A DNA stretch of 44,682 nt, taken from Alphaproteobacteria bacterium (GTDB taxonomy: Bacteria > Pseudomonadota > Alphaproteobacteria > CAAHEQ01 > UBA3637). The stretch covers positions 1 to 44,682 of the forward strand of contig JAFPYS010000007.1 of assembly GCA_017412085.1 (NCBI GenBank), in the 5' to 3' direction. This document shows positions 23,691-32,311 of this stretch, in pieces. The notes beneath the pieces are model-generated. The model was not told the origin of the DNA, searched no databases, and saw nothing but the letters and a program-made list of their open reading frames with translations. A program made the position numbers and the translations under genes. Every line of letters starts with the position of its first letter. The first letter of the stretch is position 1.

Positions 23691-25736
23691 TTAATCCGCC
23701 TTTAATAAATGAATTTCTTTATCCTTTTTAAAAAGATATAACATATTTTTTAATGCCTGTCCACGATTTGTTTTGAGCTCTGGGTCTTCCTTTAAAATCC
23801 TTTGCGCTTCCTCATTTGCCAGTGTTAAAAGATTAGCATGCTCCGCCACATCCGCCAATTTAAATAAAGGAATACCGCTTTGACGAATTCCCAAAACCTC
23901 GCCAGCACCCCGCAACTTTAAATCAGTTTCTGCAATTTTAAAACCATCGTCCGATTCTCTGAGCACAGACAATCTTTCGCGCGCCATTTCTGACAACCGC
24001 CCATGCAGTAAAATGCACACAGCTTTTTCTTGTCCGCGTCCCACACGTCCCCGCAATTGGTGAAGCGTCGCCAATCCAAAACGTTCCGCATGTTCCACCA
24101 CCATCAGTCCAGCACTTGGCACATCCACGCCCACCTCAATAACCGTTGTAGAAACAAGAATTTTTGTTTTACCAGAAACGAAGTCCATCATCGCCGCATC
24201 TTTTTCGGCCGCTTTCATCTTGCCATGAACAAGACCCACTTCATCACCAAACAGCTGGCACAACGCTGCATATCTTTTTTCTGCGGCCATTAAATCCGAC
24301 TCTTCTGATTCTTCCACCAACGGACACACCCAATAAACCTGCGTCGGATTATTTTTTAATCTTTCCACTAACGCATCAATTTGCGACAAAGGCATCACAC
24401 GCGTATCAATGGGCTTTCGGCCAGCCGGCTTTTCGTTCAAAATCGACACATCCATATCGCCATAAGCCGTCAAGGCCAACGTCCGCGGGATTGGAGTTGC
24501 CGTCATCACCAACACATTCACCCCTTTTTCCTTTTCAGCCAAAGCAACGCGCTGTTTCACACCGAAACGATGTTGTTCATCGATGATCACCAAACCTAAA
24601 TCATGGAATACAACATTGTCCTCTAACAAAGCATGGGTTCCAATAATGATATTAATTTTTCCCGCCTTTAAATCTGCCAAAATTTGATCGCGTTTTTTAC
24701 CTTTTTCGCGTGCAGTTAAAAGCTCTATGTGAATTTTCAAATCGGCACATAGGTCCTTAATTTTATCAAAATGCTGATGAGCCAAAATATCTGTCGGCGC
24801 TAAAAAAGCCACTTGTGTTTTATTTTCTACCGCTTGCAATGCCGCCAACAATGCAACCACTGTCTTACCTGATCCCACATCTCCCTGTAACAAGCGCGTC
24901 ATCCGATCCGCACTTGCCAAATCATCACGAATTTCTTTTAAACATTTTTGCTGTGCCATCGTCAAAACAAAAGGCAAATTCAATTTCAACTTGTCCTGAC
25001 GTGGCAAGCTTTTACCCTTTTGTTTTTGGTTATATCGCCTAACCAAATGTAATGCTACCTGATTGGCCAATAACTCATCAAATGCTAACCGCTGTCTTGC
25101 CGGTGCTTGAAAATCGACATCATTCAAATTTTTTGGATGATGAGCCTCTTGCACTGCCCTGTACCATGTCGGCCAATGATTTTTTTTGATAATATCCTCA
25201 TCAATTTCTTCTGGCAAATTTGGAAGTGTCGGCATAATTTGATCTATCAATTTACGAATCACCTTACCATTTGCACCCGCTTTCAATGGATAAATTGCTT
25301 CAAATTCTGGTATTTTATCAAGATCACGTTCTATATAATCTGGGTGCAAAACTTTGATAAAACTTCCTTCTTTTACCATATGACCAGACACCCAAACACT
25401 TTGTCCAATTGCCAACTTATTCGTTAAAAAAGAGGCGTGATAATTAAAAAAAACAAGCTGAACTTCACCCCAATCGCTTTCCCCAAACACAATACAAGGC
25501 TGACGACGTGTTCTGGGAATTTGATGTGCTGTCACTGTCATTTTCAAAGTTGCCAACGTATTTTCAACCGGCTCACCTTGTAAAACCTTTCGCTCATTAA
25601 TTCCCGTTGGCAAGTGCCATAAAACATCCACCACCTGCTCACCGCACAAACGACAAAGCCAGGCGCCCAACTTCGGACCAATACCCCGAAATGAGCTTAC
25701 AGAGGCAAACAACGGATTTAATATATCTGGGCGCAT
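23691..25736 (-). CDS. recG: ATP-dependent DNA helicase RecG
   Basis: RecG reverses stalled forks and migrates Holliday junctions. The start at 25736 (MRPDILNPLFASVSSFRGIG) follows TTAGGA and gives 681 residues; an in-frame ATG further upstream would overlap the previous gene. Present are the wedge/OB domain (about 1-220), Walker A LLQGDVGSGKTVVAL, DEQH (motif II), TATPIPRTLALT, and the motif VI region QLRGRVGRGQEKAVC. The C-terminal TRG hook region (DLKLRGAGEVLGIRQSG) is also present. The HNH gene follows without a gap. Confidence 0.96.
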   Translation of the reverse strand: MRPDILNPLFASVSSFRGIGPKLGAWLCRLCGEQVVDVLWHLPTGINERKVLQGEPVENTLATLKMTVTAHQIPRTRRQPCIVFGESDWGEVQLVFFNYHASFLTNKLAIGQSVWVSGHMVKEGSFIKVLHPDYIERDLDKIPEFEAIYPLKAGANGKVIRKLIDQIMPTLPNLPEEIDEDIIKKNHWPTWYRAVQEAHHPKNLNDVDFQAPARQRLAFDELLANQVALHLVRRYNQKQKGKSLPRQDKLKLNLPFVLTMAQQKCLKEIRDDLASADRMTRLLQGDVGSGKTVVALLAALQAVENKTQVAFLAPTDILAHQHFDKIKDLCADLKIHIELLTAREKGKKRDQILADLKAGKINIIIGTHALLEDNVVFHDLGLVIIDEQHRFGVKQRVALAEKEKGVNVLVMTATPIPRTLALTAYGDMDVSILNEKPAGRKPIDTRVMPLSQIDALVERLKNNPTQVYWVCPLVEESEESDLMAAEKRYAALCQLFGDEVGLVHGKMKAAEKDAAMMDFVSGKTKILVSTTVIEVGVDVPSAGLMVVEHAERFGLATLHQLRGRVGRGQEKAVCILLHGRLSEMARERLSVLRESDDGFKIAETDLKLRGAGEVLGIRQSGIPLFKLADVAEHANLLTLANEEAQRILKEDPELKTNRGQALKNMLYLFKKDKEIHLLKAD

Positions 25737-25743
25737 TAAAATC

Positions 25744-26148
25744 CTAACGTTTTTGGATGGGGCGCAACGGACGTGACCATGTTCCATCCGGCAATTTCAC
25801 AGAACCATCGCTATACACAATAGAGTTAAACAGCGGCAATTTGTTAAAATGTTCTATAATCTCTTTACAATCGGACTGCTTACCTTTTTTTTGACGCATC
25901 ATTGCATCCCATTTTGCCTGAGCATATACCTTTGCTTCACGTCTTTCCGCCTCATCTGTAGGGGATTGATTCGCCAAAATTCGAGCTGAAATCAAATCAA
26001 AATCTTCTAATTTCTTGTCAGCGCCACAGGCCATCGCCAAACCCGCCGTCATGCCTAATTGTTCTGCATCAGACATGGCTCGAATATTTTGAGCCTTTGC
26101 CTCACACATTACAAATATCGCCAAAATAAGACTTAAAACATACCGCAT
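25744..26148 (-). CDS. Small exported protein of unknown function
   Basis: A 134-residue protein with a signal peptide MRYVLSLILAIFVMCEAKAQ, probably cut after Gln20 or Ala19, so it is likely periplasmic. The start at 26148 is chosen because AAGGAG lies 9 bases upstream. The mature part is mostly helical and charged, with Cys in MACGADKK and SDCKEI that could form a disulfide. The tail KLPDGTWSRPLRPIQKR is basic. I do not recognise the family. It ends 7 bp before recG and is probably co-transcribed with it. Confidence 0.7.
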   Translation of the reverse strand: MRYVLSLILAIFVMCEAKAQNIRAMSDAEQLGMTAGLAMACGADKKLEDFDLISARILANQSPTDEAERREAKVYAQAKWDAMMRQKKGKQSDCKEIIEHFNKLPLFNSIVYSDGSVKLPDGTWSRPLRPIQKR

Positions 26149-26176
26149 AGGCACCATCTCCTTTTCCTTCGTTTTC

Positions 26177-26206
26177 ATTATAGCCTTCTTTTTACAAAAA
26201 TAACAA
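26177..26206 (-). promoter_or_regulatory. Promoter of the exported protein-recG-HNH operon
   Basis: On the minus strand -35 TTGTTA (26201-26206) and a perfect -10 TATAAT (26177-26182) are 18 bp apart, with a start near 26170. Confidence 0.5.
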
Positions 26207-26225
26207 GCTCTTTTTTATTTTTTTA

Positions 26226-26254
26226 TTGAAAATACAAAAAAAATATCGTATCTT
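26226..26254 (+). promoter_or_regulatory. Promoter of the VirB8-like gene
   Basis: TTGAAA (26226-26231) and TATCTT (26249-26254) are 17 bp apart. The start near 26261 leaves a 19-nt leader with GGAGG, supporting the GTG start at 26280. Confidence 0.45.
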
Positions 26255-26279
26255 AAAACCAACAAAGATGGAGGCAATT

Positions 26280-27083
26280 GTGGCAAATTATCCCGAAACA
26301 CCCCAAGACAAGTTGGAAGCGTATCCTTTAAGGCTGAATGTTTCTGCGTTGCCCGAACGTCGTTTTTTTAAAATGACGCGCACACTCACCGTCTGCGTGG
26401 TTTTATTATCCGCACTTTTAATTTCTCTTGGTGTGTATCTTAATTATCAAATCACCCATCTGGATGTCACCGTACGTCGTGGAGGTGTTTGGCAATTTTA
26501 CCGCATCGATCCCCAAGATAAAAAACTAAAACCAACGGAATCAACCTCTATTGTCATCAATCCGATGCGTCTTATCGTGGAAGAAAAGCTGATGCAATAC
26601 TTAAAAGTGCGTAACAGCACTGTTTGGGCCATAGATACAATGAATTACAATTTTGGTCAAACTGGTCCAATTGCGCAATTATCAGCCCCTAGTGTATTTA
26701 CTGCCTTTGTTCGCGAAGGACAAGCGCTTTTATCGAAAACACGTGGCAATGGTTTAGTGCGCGAAGCGCATATCTATGATTTACGATTGGTCGCTCCAGA
26801 TCTTTGGATGGCCGTTTTGGAAACATTTGATTTACCAATTACAGATGATCTTGTTTCTGCTTGTGCTTGTTCCGATAATTCGAAGGCTTGTTTAAAATGC
26901 AAAATTGATGAGTCAAAAAACAGAGAACGCAAAAAAATTTGGATACGCACTTCATTTAGTCGCCCCAAAACTCTTGCAAACCCATTTGGCGTAAGTGTTG
27001 ACAAGTATGTCTCAACTTTTTTACCCATTCACTCAGAAGCAACTTACTGGGATTTGCCTGCGGATCTTCAGCCCGAAATTTAA
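26280..27083 (+). CDS. VirB8-like single-pass membrane protein
   Basis: The GTG start at 26280 is preferred because GGAGG lies 6 bases upstream; an ATG at 26268 has no ribosome site. The 267-residue protein has a short cytoplasmic N-terminus, one membrane helix (about 33-53, TVCVVLLSALLISLGVYLNY) and a periplasmic domain. Residues 80-195 have the rhythm of the VirB8/NTF2-like fold (YLKVRNSTVWAID, LSAPSVFTAFVREG, APDLWMAVLETFD). A CxC..CxxC cluster (about 199-211) is unusual. VirB8 is a type IV secretion core subunit, but no other T4SS gene is here, so this is a tentative fold-level call. Confidence 0.5.
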   Translation: MANYPETPQDKLEAYPLRLNVSALPERRFFKMTRTLTVCVVLLSALLISLGVYLNYQITHLDVTVRRGGVWQFYRIDPQDKKLKPTESTSIVINPMRLIVEEKLMQYLKVRNSTVWAIDTMNYNFGQTGPIAQLSAPSVFTAFVREGQALLSKTRGNGLVREAHIYDLRLVAPDLWMAVLETFDLPITDDLVSACACSDNSKACLKCKIDESKNRERKKIWIRTSFSRPKTLANPFGVSVDKYVSTFLPIHSEATYWDLPADLQPEI

Positions 27084-28823
27084 TTACATTTTATTGGGCA
27101 CTTTAAGTCCCAACATGTCTGCGCACAACAGAGCCACTTTTAACGTGTAGGCCAATAAATTCAAACGGCTATTTTTCGTCGACTCATCCGCATCTTTAAT
27201 GGAACAATCATGATAGAACAAATTAAAGTCCTGGCATAATTTATACAAATAATCGGCAATCACGTGCGGCGCACGATTATCATAGGCAATCTGCACATTT
27301 TCTGGGAACGTGTAAAGGTTTAGAAGCAACTTACGCTCGGCAGGATTTGTAATCGTTAAAGTGTCGTCTTTTGGCTTACCTAATTTTTCCAGCACAGACT
27401 TCATTCGCACCATCGCATACAACAAATACGGTCCCGTCTTACCCTCTGTGGCCAACATACGATCTTCATCAAAGATATAGTTCTTAACTTTATCATTCAT
27501 CAAATCCATGAACTTCAAAGCGGCCACACCAACCGTATGTGAAATCTCATCTTTTTCTGCGTCCGTTAAATCGCGTCCAATTTCACCGCTTTCCATTTTA
27601 GCTCGCGCCTTTTGCACCGCGGAATCAATTAAAAAACGCAAAGTCGGCACACCACCATCCCGTGTTTTGTATGGTTTATTATCCGCCCCATTGACCGAAC
27701 CAAACGGTTGATATTCCAACTTCACATTTTCCGGCACAATTCCTGTTTTCTTAGCGGTTGCAAACACTTGTGCAAAGTGAAGGCTTTGACGAGCATCCGT
27801 GAAATACAATACAACATCCGGTTTAAATTCCTCCATACGGGCTTCCAATGTGGCCAAATCTGTTGCCGCATACATAGAGGCACCAGCAGAATTCACCAAA
27901 ATCAATGGAGGCGTATCCCCTTCTTGACGAATAATCCATGCCCCATCATCCAATTCGGCAACGCCTGATTTTTTCAATCGTTCAATCATTTCATTGCAAC
28001 GATCATTGACCGTGCTTTCGCCCCACCACAAATCCAAATGCACATTTAATTGTTGCATCAAATCTTGCGTATCAGCCTTGGTTAAATCCACAAATTTCTT
28101 CCATAAATCACGCAAGCCTTTATTACCTTCCTGTAATTCGCGAGTATAGTTTTTGGCCTGCTCCATATACGCTTCATCTTCTTTTGCCTTCGCAGAAGCC
28201 ACGGGATAAGCTTCAATTACATCCGCCAAAGTAAACGGCACTTGATAACCCTTATCATCTTTGTAATCAGCTTTAAAATAAGGCATGTCCGGCCAACGCT
28301 TTTGCAATTCTGTCAGCACCAATCCCATTGGCCGCCCCCAATCGCCCAAGTGTGCATCCCCAATTGTTTTATCACCCGCAAAAGTCATGATGCGCCGCAC
28401 TGCATCACCGATATTTCCAGAACGCAAATGTCCCACATGCATCACCTTGCCAACATTCGGCCCACAATAATCCAACACCACTGTTCGTGGCTTATCCACC
28501 CGTTCATAACCAGCCTTCTCCTGTGTTAAAATGGGCGCTGCTAATTTCGTCAATTCCTCATCTTTAATTTTCATATTGATAAAGCCGGGCCCCGCCACAG
28601 AAACTTCACTGAAAAACGAATCTTTTTTCAATTCTTCTGCAATTTTTTCGGCCACTTCACGTGGATTTTGATGCTGGCTTTTAGCCAAAGCCAATGCCCC
28701 GTTTGCTTGATAATCGGCCAAGTCTGGACGATCCGCCGCCCGCACCAATGTTTGTGCATCTTGATAGCCAGCGGTCTTAAACGCGGCTCCTACTTTTTCA
28801 TTGATAACGGATAACAGATTCAT
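27084..28823 (-). CDS. argS: Arginine--tRNA ligase
   Basis: A class I synthetase of 579 residues. The start at 28823 (MNLLSVINEKV) follows AAGGAG; the reading frame is open further upstream but without support. Present are an N-terminal Add-1 domain, the HIGH-equivalent HVGH in NVGKVMHVGHLRSGNIGD, and a C-terminal DALR anticodon-binding domain ending VALLCADMLGLKVPNKM. No canonical KMSKS is evident, as in most ArgRS. It abuts the VirB8-like gene tail to tail and diverges from gltX. Confidence 0.96.
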   Translation of the reverse strand: MNLLSVINEKVGAAFKTAGYQDAQTLVRAADRPDLADYQANGALALAKSQHQNPREVAEKIAEELKKDSFFSEVSVAGPGFINMKIKDEELTKLAAPILTQEKAGYERVDKPRTVVLDYCGPNVGKVMHVGHLRSGNIGDAVRRIMTFAGDKTIGDAHLGDWGRPMGLVLTELQKRWPDMPYFKADYKDDKGYQVPFTLADVIEAYPVASAKAKEDEAYMEQAKNYTRELQEGNKGLRDLWKKFVDLTKADTQDLMQQLNVHLDLWWGESTVNDRCNEMIERLKKSGVAELDDGAWIIRQEGDTPPLILVNSAGASMYAATDLATLEARMEEFKPDVVLYFTDARQSLHFAQVFATAKKTGIVPENVKLEYQPFGSVNGADNKPYKTRDGGVPTLRFLIDSAVQKARAKMESGEIGRDLTDAEKDEISHTVGVAALKFMDLMNDKVKNYIFDEDRMLATEGKTGPYLLYAMVRMKSVLEKLGKPKDDTLTITNPAERKLLLNLYTFPENVQIAYDNRAPHVIADYLYKLCQDFNLFYHDCSIKDADESTKNSRLNLLAYTLKVALLCADMLGLKVPNKM

Positions 28824-28848
28824 TTTGACTCCTTTTCTTTTGTCCCAC

Positions 28849-28876
28849 ATTGTATCAAATTCCCCCTTGAAAAGCA
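28849..28876 (-). promoter_or_regulatory. argS promoter
   Basis: On the minus strand -35 TTGCTT (28871-28876) and -10 TACAAT (28849-28854) are 16 bp apart. The -35 overlaps the -35 of the divergent gltX promoter, so the two may compete for polymerase. Confidence 0.45.
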
Positions 28877-28895
28877 AGCAAAAATATGATATAAT
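28867..28895 (+). promoter_or_regulatory. gltX promoter
   Basis: TTGAAA (28867-28872) and a perfect TATAAT (28890-28895) are spaced 17 bp, with transcription near 28902 and GAAAGGA before the ATG at 28924. Confidence 0.7.
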
Positions 28896-28923
28896 TTCGG
28901 CTAGATTTAAGAAAGGAAAAAAC

Positions 28924-30570
28924 ATGACGCCTGAGATTTTAGATTTATTGTTTCCTAACAAATTGCCCACGGTGGCTGAGATAGAAGCAAAATATCCTCC
29001 ACGGCAATTACCAGAAGGTGCTGTTGTTTCTCGTCTAGCTCCCAGCCCAACCGGCTATTTACATATTGGTAATTTTTACCAAGGTTTTATGGCGGAACGT
29101 TTGGCACACCAACATAATGGCGTCTTCTTTTTACGCATTGAAGACACCGACCAAAAACGTGAAATCGAAGGTGCTGTAGATGTTGTCTTAAAAGCATTGG
29201 CTCATTATGGTGTTCATCCTGACGAAGGAAGCACTTTGGATAAGGGTGAAGTGGGTGTCTATGCCCCTTATACACAATCTAAACGAAAAGACATTTATCA
29301 AGCGTATGCAAAAGAATTAGTTGCAAAAGGAGCCGCATATCCTTGCTTTTGTTCTGAAGAAGATGTGGAGATGCGTCGTAAAGTTCAAACAAAACAAGGC
29401 CTACGTCCTGGCTATTACGGGTCGTATGCGAAATGCCGCAATTTAACGGATGAAGAAATTTTAGCTAATTTGAAAGCCGGGAAACCTTTCTGCATTCGTT
29501 TAAGATCCACGGGCGATTATTCGAAACGTATCGTTGTGGACGATTTGTTAAAAGGTAAAGTTTCTTTGCCAGAATACGACATTGATGTGGTCATTATCAA
29601 AGCAAATGACGGATTGCCAACATACCATTTTGCCCACTTGATTGACGATCATTTAATGGGCACAACACATGTGATTCGTGGCGAAGATTGGTTGCCTTCC
29701 GTACCATTACATATTCAATTATTTAATTTGATGGGATGGCCATTACCACAATATGGGCATCATGCTTTATTACAAAAGTTGGGCGAAGATGGCAAGCGTC
29801 GTAAAATTTCCAAGCGTTTAGATCCGGAAGCAAATATTGCCTATTTTGCAGAGCATGGTTATCCACAAGATGCAGTATTGGAATATCTGATGAATTTAAT
29901 GAATGCTAGTTTTGAAGATTGGCGCAAAGCAAATCCAACCATTCCCGTGATGGATTTCCCAATGGATATTCACAAAATTTCCAACACGGCCGGGGCTTTG
30001 TTTGATATGGTGAAATTAAACAGCATTGCCCGCGAAGTTGTGGCCCGTATGACCGCCGAAGAAGTATATGATAAAGTGCTGACATGGGCGAAAGAATATA
30101 AGCCTGAATTTGCCACCGTGTTAGAAAACAATCGCGACAAATGCATTGCCATTTTCAACATTGAACGCGGAATTGGCACCAAATCCCGCAAGGATTTATT
30201 CAAATGGGAAGACGCTGAACATGAGATGGAATTTTTCTTCAACCGTCCGGCTTATGATGAAAGTTTGTTGGCTCCGCTGGCTCATGAGGACATTCAAAAA
30301 GTGGCAGCCGAATTTGCGGCAATTTATGATCCAGCAGATGACAATCAGGCCTGGTTTGCAAAAGTCAAACAAGTTGCCGAACAAAATGGTTTTGCAACCG
30401 ACATGAAAGCATACAAGGCCGATCCATCAGGATTCAAGGGCTCCGTGGCAGATGTCGCCAAAATCTTGCGCGTGGCTATCACAGGTCGTGTACAAAGCCC
30501 AGATTTGTGCTCCATTATGAAAATTTTGGGCAAAGATGAAGTGGCTGAAAGGTTAAAAATCAATGGCTGA
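28924..30570 (+). CDS. gltX: Glutamate--tRNA ligase, long clostridial-type
   Basis: A class I synthetase of 548 residues that charges tRNA-Glu (and often tRNA-Gln). The start at 28924 follows AAAGGA. HIGH is HIGN in RLAPSPTGYLHIGN (about 39-52), and KMSKS is KISKR in KRRKISKRLDPEAN. The N-terminal segment LLFPNKLPTVAEIEAKYPPR and the length resemble the about 550-residue GluRS of gut Clostridia more than the 440-475-residue alphaproteobacterial forms; this comparison is from memory. It overlaps slyX by 8 bp. Confidence 0.94.
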   Translation: MTPEILDLLFPNKLPTVAEIEAKYPPRQLPEGAVVSRLAPSPTGYLHIGNFYQGFMAERLAHQHNGVFFLRIEDTDQKREIEGAVDVVLKALAHYGVHPDEGSTLDKGEVGVYAPYTQSKRKDIYQAYAKELVAKGAAYPCFCSEEDVEMRRKVQTKQGLRPGYYGSYAKCRNLTDEEILANLKAGKPFCIRLRSTGDYSKRIVVDDLLKGKVSLPEYDIDVVIIKANDGLPTYHFAHLIDDHLMGTTHVIRGEDWLPSVPLHIQLFNLMGWPLPQYGHHALLQKLGEDGKRRKISKRLDPEANIAYFAEHGYPQDAVLEYLMNLMNASFEDWRKANPTIPVMDFPMDIHKISNTAGALFDMVKLNSIAREVVARMTAEEVYDKVLTWAKEYKPEFATVLENNRDKCIAIFNIERGIGTKSRKDLFKWEDAEHEMEFFFNRPAYDESLLAPLAHEDIQKVAAEFAAIYDPADDNQAWFAKVKQVAEQNGFATDMKAYKADPSGFKGSVADVAKILRVAITGRVQSPDLCSIMKILGKDEVAERLKING

Positions 30571-30763
30571 TACAGATCGTTTGACAGAAATTGAACGACA
30601 CCTTGCCAATTTAGAGGCTCAATTGGACGACTTGAATTCCGTTGTCATTCAACAAGGAAGGAAAATCGATCGTCTGGAAAAGGATTATCGCGCTCTGCGT
30701 GACAGCGTGGATGCATCACTTGTTAAACCTTTGTCCGAAGAAACGCCACCGCCACATTATTAA
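30563..30763 (+). CDS. slyX: SlyX-family coiled-coil protein
   Basis: A 66-residue protein with a heptad-rich coiled coil (residues 5-50, with LTEIERHLANLEAQLDDLN) and the family's Pro-rich ending PPPHY. SlyX proteins are small cytoplasmic trimers or dimers of unknown function. It overlaps the end of gltX by 8 bp and is co-transcribed with it. Confidence 0.85.
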   Translation: MADTDRLTEIERHLANLEAQLDDLNSVVIQQGRKIDRLEKDYRALRDSVDASLVKPLSEETPPPHY

Positions 30764-30771
30764 GATTTGTG

Positions 30772-30800
30772 TTGACATGGAGGCATTTTTATACTATGTT
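30772..30800 (+). promoter_or_regulatory. Promoter placing +1 at the lipoprotein start codon
   Basis: A perfect TTGACA (30772-30777) and TATGTT (30795-30800) are 17 bp apart. With a normal 6-base discriminator, +1 is the A of the ATG at 30807, implying a leaderless message. Confidence 0.55.
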
Positions 30801-30806
30801 GAGGCC

Positions 30807-30926
30807 ATGAAGAAAATTATTTTTATTTTTAGTATTGCTTTTATTTTAGCCGCCTGTGGGCGCATGAGCCCTCCTTGTGCACCAGATGGATCCGTCTATC
30901 CTGTGACATATATCATTAAGGAGTAG
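30807..30926 (+). CDS. Small LptM-like lipoprotein, 39 aa
   Basis: A 39-residue lipoprotein with a signal sequence ending in the lipobox LAAC, so Cys17 is the acylated residue. The following CGRMSPPCAPDGSVYP resembles the CGxxGPxxPP..YP pattern of LptM/YifL-like lipoproteins, which help mature the LPS translocon LptD. A second Cys at position 24 is unusual. The only upstream purines (GAGG) are two bases from the ATG, too close to act as a ribosome site. The lipoprotein call is firm; the LptM call is tentative. Confidence 0.7.
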   Translation: MKKIIFIFSIAFILAACGRMSPPCAPDGSVYPVTYIIKE

Positions 30927-30928
30927 TC

Positions 30929-31507
30929 ATGTCTAAATATAAAGCCCTTGCCATCTTTGGTTCCAGCAGTGATGATATCAATCCACAATTTATCCAACCA
31001 GCATACGATGTTGGTGCCTTGCTAGCTAAAAAAGGTATTACAATGATTTACGGCGTCGGAGACGGCGGTTTGATGGGCGCGGCATTTCGTGGCGTTCGCT
31101 CTGAAAGTGGTAAAGTTTTGGGAATTACAATTCCTGTTTTATTCAAACGCCAATGCGCTGATCCATCTATTTACCAAGAAGGTGAGCTTCAAATTGTTGA
31201 AACTTTGCACGAACGCAAGCACTTGATGATGGAAAGTGCGGACGCCTTGCTAATTATGCCCGGTGGTTGGGGAACGATTGACGAAGTTGCTTCTTTCGGA
31301 GTCCACACTAAAATTGGAGATCGCACAAAGAAGCCCCTGATCTTCCTTAACTTCAAAGGATTTTGGAATCCTATGAAAGAAATGATCGACAATATGTTGG
31401 AAAATGGTGCTGTTAAACCCGATCAAATCGCCTTTGTGGACTTTGCTAATGCACCGGATGAGATTTTTCCCGCCATTGAACGCGCCCAAAAACGAATCTC
31501 AAAATAA
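30929..31507 (+). CDS. LOG-family Rossmann protein (possible nucleotide phosphoribohydrolase)
   Basis: A 192-residue protein of the TIGR00730/LOG family. Motifs are GSSS (11-14), GVGDGGLMGA (about 43-52) and the catalytic PGGWGTIDEV (about 111-120, the PGGxGTxxE box). Bacterial members hydrolyse nucleoside 5'-monophosphates such as AMP or cytokinin nucleotides to base and ribose 5-phosphate. The ATG follows the lipoprotein stop codon by 2 bases, with AAGGAG upstream. The natural substrate is unknown. Confidence 0.88.
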   Translation: MSKYKALAIFGSSSDDINPQFIQPAYDVGALLAKKGITMIYGVGDGGLMGAAFRGVRSESGKVLGITIPVLFKRQCADPSIYQEGELQIVETLHERKHLMMESADALLIMPGGWGTIDEVASFGVHTKIGDRTKKPLIFLNFKGFWNPMKEMIDNMLENGAVKPDQIAFVDFANAPDEIFPAIERAQKRISK

Positions 31508-31510
31508 GTC

Positions 31511-31539
31511 TTTACTTTTAAATACAATTTTGTTATAAT
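31511..31539 (+). promoter_or_regulatory. Promoter placing +1 at the trmN6 start codon
   Basis: TTTACT (31511-31516) and a perfect TATAAT (31534-31539) are 17 bp apart. An in-frame ATG at 31538 lies inside the -10 box and cannot be used; +1 would fall at 31546-31547, the ATG at 31547. Confidence 0.6.
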
Positions 31540-31546
31540 GCCGCAC

Positions 31547-32263
31547 ATGAAAAATGTAACGACAGACGCTTTTTTAAATGGTAAAGTGAAGCTGCGGCAA
31601 TCCGTTAAGGGGTTGCGCGCCACGTCGGATGCCGTTTTGGTGGCCGCCGCGGTTAAGGCCAAACGCAATGATTCTGTGTTGGATGTTGGCGCAGGTAATG
31701 GCGTGATCGGACTTTGTATCGGCGCCAGAGTGCCCGTTCAAGTGACGGCTTTGGAAATTCAAGAAAATTTGGTTCAGTTAATCCAGGAAAATGCAGCCTT
31801 GAATGATCGCAAAATCACCGTTATCCGCACAGACTTATTCCAACGTACAGACCCTTTGAAAGGCAAACAATTTAACCATGTGGTGACCAATCCCCCATTT
31901 TATGACACAACGGGCGCTGCTCGTGCCAACAATGAGCAAGCCAAAGCCTATATGGCAGACTTTAATTTGGATAAGTGGCTGATATATTGCTTAAAACATA
32001 TCCGCGCAAAGGGTACTTTTACTTTGATTCATCGGCCAGAGTTGCTGGGTGAAATCTTGATGATTTTGGAACAAAAGCTGGGGGCCATCGAAATTATTCC
32101 TATTTATTCAAAGGTGGGACAACCAGCCAAGCGGGTCATTGTCCGTGGCACATTGGGATCAAACAAACCGCTTCAATTTTTACCGGGCATTGTTTTGCAT
32201 ACCCAAACAGATAAGCCGACCCCAAGCGCTACACGCGTCTTACGTAACGCTAAAGAACTGTAA
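31547..32263 (+). CDS. trmN6: tRNA1(Val) A37 N6-methyltransferase-like protein
   Basis: A SAM-dependent methyltransferase of 238 residues. Motif I is VLDVGAGNGVIGL (about 44-56), the acidic motif is ALEIQ, and NPPFYD (about 113-118) is the catalytic motif of N6-adenine methylases. The N-terminus (GKVKLRQSVKGLRATSDAVLVAAA) matches the TrmN6/YfiC family, whose substrate is A37 of tRNA1-Val. The start at 31547 has no ribosome site and is probably leaderless. Close relatives may act on other tRNAs or rRNA. Confidence 0.85.
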   Translation: MKNVTTDAFLNGKVKLRQSVKGLRATSDAVLVAAAVKAKRNDSVLDVGAGNGVIGLCIGARVPVQVTALEIQENLVQLIQENAALNDRKITVIRTDLFQRTDPLKGKQFNHVVTNPPFYDTTGAARANNEQAKAYMADFNLDKWLIYCLKHIRAKGTFTLIHRPELLGEILMILEQKLGAIEIIPIYSKVGQPAKRVIVRGTLGSNKPLQFLPGIVLHTQTDKPTPSATRVLRNAKEL

Positions 32264-32297
32264 AAAATCCCCGAGCATCACGCATCGGGGATTTTTT
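32264..32297. terminator. Bidirectional terminator between trmN6 and rplT
   Basis: Arms CCCCGA (32269-32274) and TCGGGG (32285-32290) are extended by AAAAAT on the left and ATTTTTTT on the right. The element therefore has a T-run on both strands and can serve the two convergent transcripts. Confidence 0.88.
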
Positions 32298-32311
32298 TAA
32301 AGCAAATTCGC

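Noticed and set aside
25737-25787. Upstream in-frame start for recG
   Set aside because: It overlaps the previous gene and lacks a ribosome site, whereas 25736 has TTAGGA at good spacing.
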